Positions 62,187 through 64,000 of a stretch of 64,000 bases of DNA are shown here, piece by piece. Below the pieces are notes generated by a model, which was given only the letters and a program-made list of their open reading frames with translations, ran no database searches and was not told the origin of the DNA. A program made the position numbers and the translations under genes. This DNA comes from Leptotrichia sp. oral taxon 498. GTDB lineage: Bacteria; Fusobacteriota; Fusobacteriia; Fusobacteriales; Leptotrichiaceae. The first letter of the stretch is position 1; every line of letters begins with the position of its first letter. The stretch covers positions 620,001-684,000 of the forward strand of contig NZ_CP016753.1 of assembly GCF_002240055.1 (NCBI RefSeq), in the 5' to 3' direction.

Positions 62187-63242
62187 TTACCTTTCATTTT
62201 GTCCATAAATTTTACTTATTTCAAAATTTAGCCACTTTACTGCATCTTCCATGGGGAAATTATAAAGATCGTTTTGAGTTCCGACAATATTTGAAATCAC
62301 TTGTAAATTATCGACACCTTTATTTGGTATAGGCGACCATCTGTAAAGGTTTGCTTCATTATTTGCATAAAAACTAAGCACTGGTTTTTTTAGCGCACAG
62401 GCAATGTGAACGCTTCCACTATCAACTCCCACAACTATATTTGAAGATGCCAAAAAATTTACGTATTCTTTTATTGAAAGCACTTTAGCTAAAGAAATAT
62501 CAATATCATTTTTCAAAAGTGAAGTTAGCTTCTCAAAATATTTTTCACTTCCACTCGTTTTAGACATAACAATTTTTACATTTTCAAAATTTATTTCATT
62601 AAAAAGTTTTGCCAGTTCTTCAACTTCTATACATCTATCATTTCCTTGCGGTGCAACTAAAATTTTCACTTTTTTTTCTGTCAGATTCCAATTTTTTTCC
62701 ATTTTCAAAACTTCTTGTTGACTTAATTCTATTCTTGGAATTTCTTTTTCAATTTTAAAATATTTTGCTAACTCAGAATACATTAAATAATCAACAATAT
62801 GAGAATTTATTGGCGTTACAGTTACAAAATCATAAATTTTTACATTATTTCTGTTAAAATAATGTCCTTCTTTATCTTTTCCAAAACTTATTATTATTTT
62901 CGGAGCGAGTAACTTCGTCCAAATAAGTCTTTTTGTATTAATCTGATCTTTAAAATCCAAAAGCAAGTCCCACTTTTTTCGCTGCTTAATTATTTTTTTT
63001 CTATCAACAATTTCATCAACTACTTTTTCTTTTTGATTAACAAGTTCTATAAAATTTTTATTTCTCTCAGTCGAAACAATCCCAATTTTTGCACTCGGAT
63101 ACATTTTTTTCAGCTGCCTTGCGTGACTAAAAGAAATAAGCGTATCTCCCAGTGCATCTTTTGGACTTAAAAGTACCGTTTTTACATCCTTTAAACTTAT
63201 ATTCTTATACTTTTTTTTATTTCCAAGCAGTAAAATTGTCAA
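62187..63242 (-). CDS. GT9-family heptosyltransferase-like protein, start possibly behind an A7 tract
   Basis: A 351-residue GT9 protein: VLLSPKDALGDTLISFSHARQLKKMYP near residue 24 and ASSNIVVGVDSGSVHIACALKKPVLSFYA near residue 270. The frame opens at TTG 63242, without a ribosome binding site. At 63271 an ATG with GGGAG 7 nt upstream reads ATG AAT GTA ATA AAA AAA TTA AAA TAA; one more A in the A7 run (63260-63254 region) would join the ATG to the long frame (MNVIKKIKIKLTILL). This is the same pattern as in the next gene. Its stop is 15 nt from the ATG at 62171. Confidence 0.82.
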   Translation of the reverse strand: MTILLLGNKKKYKNISLKDVKTVLLSPKDALGDTLISFSHARQLKKMYPSAKIGIVSTERNKNFIELVNQKEKVVDEIVDRKKIIKQRKKWDLLLDFKDQINTKRLIWTKLLAPKIIISFGKDKEGHYFNRNNVKIYDFVTVTPINSHIVDYLMYSELAKYFKIEKEIPRIELSQQEVLKMEKNWNLTEKKVKILVAPQGNDRCIEVEELAKLFNEINFENVKIVMSKTSGSEKYFEKLTSLLKNDIDISLAKVLSIKEYVNFLASSNIVVGVDSGSVHIACALKKPVLSFYANNEANLYRWSPIPNKGVDNLQVISNIVGTQNDLYNFPMEDAVKWLNFEISKIYGQNER

Positions 63243-63326
63243 TTTTATTTTAATTTTTTTATTACATTCATTATTTTACTCCCGCTATCTTTTTATCCAA
63301 AGTAATTTACTTCAAATTTAATGATT

Positions 63327-64000
63327 TTACTCAAAAACTAGATTTTCCAACAGTTCTTTTAATTTATTTCTGTTACTTTCAATCGAAAAATCTTTTGCAC
63401 GATTTAGCGCTTTTTCACAATAATATCTATACTTTTCTCTATTTTCAAGTTCCAAAATATCTAAAACAAATTTATCTTTGTCATTTAACGGAACAAGTTT
63501 TCCATATTCACTATTTTCTCCCAAAATGTCTTTCGGTCCAGTAGGACAGTCATAGGCGACAACAGGAATCCCAAATGTCATACTTTCGATTAAAACCGTA
63601 GGAAGTCCTTCATATTTCGCCGTATGCACAAATAATTTCGCATTTTTAAAGAATGGATATGGATTTTCCATCTGCCCCAGCAAAAAAACATCATTTTCCA
63701 ATTTATATTCCTGTATTTTTTGACTAAGCAATTCATTTTTTATCCCGCTTCCAATAAAATAAAGTTTTTCTTTTATCCCTTTTTTCTTCAACTTATAATA
63801 AATATCAATTAAATGCTCAGGCTGCTTTTGCTCCGAAAGTCGTGAAACTTGCAAAAAATAATCTTCCTTCAAATATTTTTCATATTTTTTTTCCACATCT
63901 TCCGCTCTTTTTTTTATAAATTCCAAGTCAATTGGATTGTAAATCATCACAACTTTTTCACTATTCATTTTAAGTTTTTCCAAAAACTCTTTTTGCATAA
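63327..64000 (-). CDS. GT1-family glycosyltransferase, C-terminal part (5' end outside window)
   Basis: At least 223 residues of a GT4/GT1-type (GT-B fold) enzyme: MIYNPIDLEFIKKRAEDVEKKY, LQVSRLSEQKQPEHLIDIYYKL, KLFVHTAKYEGLPTVLIESMTFGIPVVAYDCPTGPKDIL (donor-binding EGLP..L.E block). The reading frame continues past the right edge, so the first Met in the window is likely not the start. It heads the glycan locus visible here. The linkage and donor are unknown. Confidence 0.88.
   Translation of the reverse strand, partial: MQKEFLEKLKMNSEKVVMIYNPIDLEFIKKRAEDVEKKYEKYLKEDYFLQVSRLSEQKQPEHLIDIYYKLKKKGIKEKLYFIGSGIKNELLSQKIQEYKLENDVFLLGQMENPYPFFKNAKLFVHTAKYEGLPTVLIESMTFGIPVVAYDCPTGPKDILGENSEYGKLVPLNDKDKFVLDILELENREKYRYYCEKALNRAKDFSIESNRNKLKELLENLVFE

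Overview
The window is AT-rich, low-GC DNA with dense coding, short A/T-rich spacers, AGGAG-type ribosome binding sites and many TTGACA-N17-TATAAT promoters. It combines Gram-negative envelope genes (two GT9 heptosyltransferase-like proteins, an MsbA-like exporter) with a long Bacillus-type SRP RNA. With the style of the S12, FtsZ and transport proteins, this points to Fusobacteriota, most likely Leptotrichia or a close relative. The taxonomic call is inference, since no 16S gene is present.

Layout. 1-2342 is the str ribosomal operon (rpsL, rpsG, fusA, the last cut by the window edge), with a clear promoter and a leader of about 290 nt. 2438-5078 holds an amidase, a DUF333 protein, phosphoglycerate mutase and a DUF2721 membrane protein. 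5170-9362 is one minus-strand operon for metal handling: a P1B-type ATPase and three small proteins that share a degenerate HMA-like start, behind a promoter with paired direct repeats. cstA follows on the plus strand. 11377-13122 is an intact IS200/IS605 element (TnpA, TnpB, omegaRNA region). A deleted, MITE-like relative lies at 27849-28045, and both are inserted after TTTAAC. 13236-29120 is accessory: a Sel1/TPR protein, a His-rich protein, a Fic-fold protein whose catalytic His is Tyr, small lipoproteins, an ABC-F ATPase, a SemiSWEET, an AAA/DUF4143 ATPase, a duplicated unknown protein, double META and DUF937 proteins, a PhnD-like lipoprotein joined to an S4-domain RqcP homologue, and a FUSC-like membrane protein.

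29259-45130 is a long minus-strand run: pheS, pheT, an HRDC protein, murF, mraY, murD, ftsW, murG, murC, murB, ftsQ, ftsZ, gapA. It couples phenylalanyl-tRNA synthetase to peptidoglycan precursor synthesis and division; there is no ftsA between ftsQ and ftsZ. 45163-50083 is plus strand: SRP RNA, a GNAT-CDF fusion, tmRNA, rpsF-ssb-rpsR, cbiK and a small exporter. 50164-64000 is minus strand: mfd with a methyltransferase, an orphan RnfD/NqrB-like membrane protein, a poly-Gln secreted protein, an MsbA-like ABC exporter and a cell-surface glycan locus (polysaccharide deacetylase, GT2 enzymes, two GT9 enzymes, a GT1).

Most notable observations: (1) the two adjacent GT9 genes each carry an A7 tract just after an ATG, and in both one more A would open the full frame, suggesting phase variation, transcriptional slippage or assembly error; (2) mraY and ftsZ share the same geometry, with a Shine-Dalgarno separated from its ATG by a hairpin and identical effective spacing once the hairpin is looped out; (3) the HMA-like/P-ATPase operon; (4) the Fic protein with Tyr for His; (5) the IS605/MITE pair; (6) the GNAT-CDF fusion.
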